This document shows positions 62,384 to 64,000 of a stretch of DNA of 64,000 nt, one piece after another (positions within the stretch are counted from its first letter, which is position 1; every line of letters begins with the position of its first letter). The notes beneath the pieces were generated by a model. It saw only the letters and a program-made list of their open reading frames with translations. It was not told the DNA's origin and did not search any database. Position numbers and translations under genes: made by a program. This stretch comes from Chryseobacterium oranimense (GTDB lineage: Bacteria; Bacteroidota; Bacteroidia; Flavobacteriales; Weeksellaceae), in NCBI RefSeq assembly GCF_900129755.1, contig NZ_FQWT01000003.1, positions 462,832 through 526,831 on the forward strand. The letters are read 5' to 3'.

Positions 62384-64000
62384 TTACCGCGTTACTTTCA
62401 TCAATGCCCTGGTAATCTGATCTTCTTTCTCTTTTGAATAAGTAGAATCATAAGGTTCCATCACATCAAACAGGTATTGGTAGAAAGGAGCAATTTTCTG
62501 TACGTTTTCAGATTCTTTTATTGCCTTTTCCTTACCCATCTGCTGAAGATTACTGATGAAAACATTGAACTTTTTATCGATCGGTTCTATGGATTTTACA
62601 AGATAAGCATAGGCTTTTTCATTCTGACCCAGTTTTTTGTAAGCGTCTGTAACGGCACTTACCACCAGAGAATATTCCATTGGCTTTACTCTCATCTGCC
62701 TCGCCGACTGCTTCTGGAATTCCGGGGAAAGGCTCAGGTAATAATCGTATTCTTCAAAGATTTCCTTTTTCAGGATTTCAGCCAGCTGAAGTCCTTTTTT
62801 CTCCTGGCCTGCCATAATATATCCGCTAACCATAGAACTCAATGAACGCGGATCATTGTATTTTTCAGCAGGAATTTCTTTTGATGCAAGATCCAGCAAT
62901 TCTATAGCTTTCGATTTCTGTCCACTTAATGCCAATGCTGAAGCTGCCCTGCCGGCAGTCATTCTGTACCCCATAATGTTTGAAGTGGCTGCTTCATCAT
63001 AATGAATGCCCGGATCTTTAAAATTTCCCCATCTGAAGTTTTTTACGATATGATACAGTGAATTCACATCTACCCTTCCCATATCTCCATCCGGCCTTGG
63101 ACCTGTATGAATCGGTACAAGCTTATAGCTGAAACCCTCGAACTGCAGATATTCGTCAAGATAGAAGGTATTTTCGCTGTCGTAAATTCCTCCTGATGAG
63201 AAGTTAACCGGACGCTTCCAGTCGAAATTGGCCAGCATATCCATCATCATCAGGTTATTTTTATAAAGGGTGTTTCCTTTATAGGTAATCATGATCTGGT
63301 TTACCACATCAGGAAGGTCTGCCTGGGTAATGATTCCTGCTTTTAAAGCATTTTCTTTATTAACAGGAAGGATAAATCGGTTGACAGGTAAAATGTTGTA
63401 CTGCTCATACTTCTCTTCCCCGAAATACATTTTTAAAAGCTCATCTTTTTCAGGAGATTTGAATTTTAGGAAACTGATTGCATCTTTTAAAGTGATGGAA
63501 TCCTGTGTCAGGTATTTTCTAAAGGCTCCGAATTGAGTATCAGGAGCACCCTGCTCTTTCAGCATGGAGAAAATTCCTTCCCAGTCTTCTTTTTTCATCA
63601 GGTAGATCTGGTCATTCACTCCATCCATGTAATCTTCATGATTCAATTGGGAAGGTATTGGATTGGCATTGTAAGTTTTTCTCTTCACCTGATCAATATA
63701 CCATGGTGTGGCTAACAGGGTAAAATTCACAGTTTTTACATCATCTCTGAAACGTTCCGTTTCCTGGATCGCCCATACAGGGAAGGTATCATTGTCGCCG
63801 TAGATAAAAATAATATCGTCTTTAGAGAGTGATTTAAGAAATGAATAGGCATAATCCCGCGCCGCTGATTTTTTGCTGCGGTCATGCGGTACATAATTCT
63901 GGAAACCCATCATAAAAGGAACTCCTAATAAAACTACTCCCAGAGCAATATTCGCTCCATTGGATTTTACTTTTGACTGGATAAACCATAAAATAGCTGC
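62384..64000 (-). CDS. DUF2723 family membrane protein, C-terminal part only
   Basis: The reading frame stays open through the right edge: before the methionine at 63913 it reads VLLGVPFM and a hydrophobic segment, so the true start is beyond the window and this is a 5'-truncated gene of at least 538 codons. The soluble C-terminal region includes DDIIFIYGDNDTFPVWAIQE and NFDWKRPVNFSSGG, with TPR-like helices near the end. DUF2723 proteins are large inner-membrane proteins with an O-mannosyltransferase-like membrane part; their exact reaction is not settled. Confidence 0.88.
   Translation of the reverse strand, partial: AAILWFIQSKVKSNGANIALGVVLLGVPFMMGFQNYVPHDRSKKSAARDYAYSFLKSLSKDDIIFIYGDNDTFPVWAIQETERFRDDVKTVNFTLLATPWYIDQVKRKTYNANPIPSQLNHEDYMDGVNDQIYLMKKEDWEGIFSMLKEQGAPDTQFGAFRKYLTQDSITLKDAISFLKFKSPEKDELLKMYFGEEKYEQYNILPVNRFILPVNKENALKAGIITQADLPDVVNQIMITYKGNTLYKNNLMMMDMLANFDWKRPVNFSSGGIYDSENTFYLDEYLQFEGFSYKLVPIHTGPRPDGDMGRVDVNSLYHIVKNFRWGNFKDPGIHYDEAATSNIMGYRMTAGRAASALALSGQKSKAIELLDLASKEIPAEKYNDPRSLSSMVSGYIMAGQEKKGLQLAEILKKEIFEEYDYYLSLSPEFQKQSARQMRVKPMEYSLVVSAVTDAYKKLGQNEKAYAYLVKSIEPIDKKFNVFISNLQQMGKEKAIKESENVQKIAPFYQYLFDVMEPYDSTYSKEKEDQITRALMKVTR

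Noticed and set aside
1..64000. CRISPR arrays, transposase or IS genes, ribosomal RNA genes
   Set aside because: No regularly spaced repeats of CRISPR size, no transposase motif and no rRNA-like sequence were seen; the only short tandem array is the 13-bp repeat at 55592-55652.

Overview
The window looks like chromosomal DNA of a Chryseobacterium-type flavobacterium (Bacteroidota). The reasons are AT-rich intergenic DNA, a lack of Shine-Dalgarno sequences, several -7 boxes of the TAnnTTTG type, type IX secretion (T9SS) sorting domains, many secreted proteins and lipoproteins, TonB-dependent receptors with carboxypeptidase-like N-domains, and DUF2723, DUF6624 and YwqK-like proteins. All product names come from reading motifs by eye; no database search was run.

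Layout. 0.3-2.2 kb: small enzymes (VOC protein, DHFR-like reductase, secreted alpha/beta hydrolase). 2.5-2.8 kb: two tiny double-glycine-leader peptides missed by ordinary gene length cut-offs; a third lies at 42.8 kb. 3.1-9.1 kb: a propeller-type sensor kinase overlapping its NarL-type response regulator, then two paralogous secreted proteins. 9.5-11.5 kb: two tandem class I terpene synthases. 11.9-14.5 kb: two secreted proteins of unknown role. 14.9-17.7 kb: a TPR sensor kinase and LuxR-type regulator. 18.0-21.7 kb: a LysR regulator divergent from a deacetylase, a Dabb protein and a serine hydrolase. 21.9-23.7 kb: an AraC regulator and a membrane protein between two copies of one terminator, beside tRNA-Ser(TGA). 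25.0-28.8 kb: a TonB-dependent receptor with a beta-propeller phytase.

28.9-41.5 kb is the most striking part: a polymorphic-toxin island read on the minus strand. A T9SS-sorted propeller protein and two secreted RHS proteins form one operon behind a good promoter. The second RHS protein ends in a ParB-like toxin tip and is followed by an immunity candidate and a terminator. Beyond the terminator lie a displaced RHS tip carrying an ADP-ribosyltransferase-like toxin with its own immunity candidate, then a decayed toxin tail and a row of small immunity-like genes, two of them tandem duplicates.

41.7-53.7 kb: a fatty acid hydroxylase-family membrane protein, then a FecI/FecR-controlled TonB-receptor operon that also encodes a beta-helix lipoprotein, a T9SS cargo protein, another lipoprotein and an S41 protease. 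53.7-55.5 kb: a MarR regulator with a 40-bp perfect palindrome in its promoter. 55.7-58.6 kb: a SufR-like Fe-S regulator divergent from a superoxide dismutase, flavoprotein and ferredoxin operon, with a perfect operator palindrome over the sod promoter. 58.7-64 kb: a ketopantoate reductase-like protein, a Crp-like regulator, a luciferase-like monooxygenase, a VOC protein, and the C-terminal part of a DUF2723 protein running off the window end.
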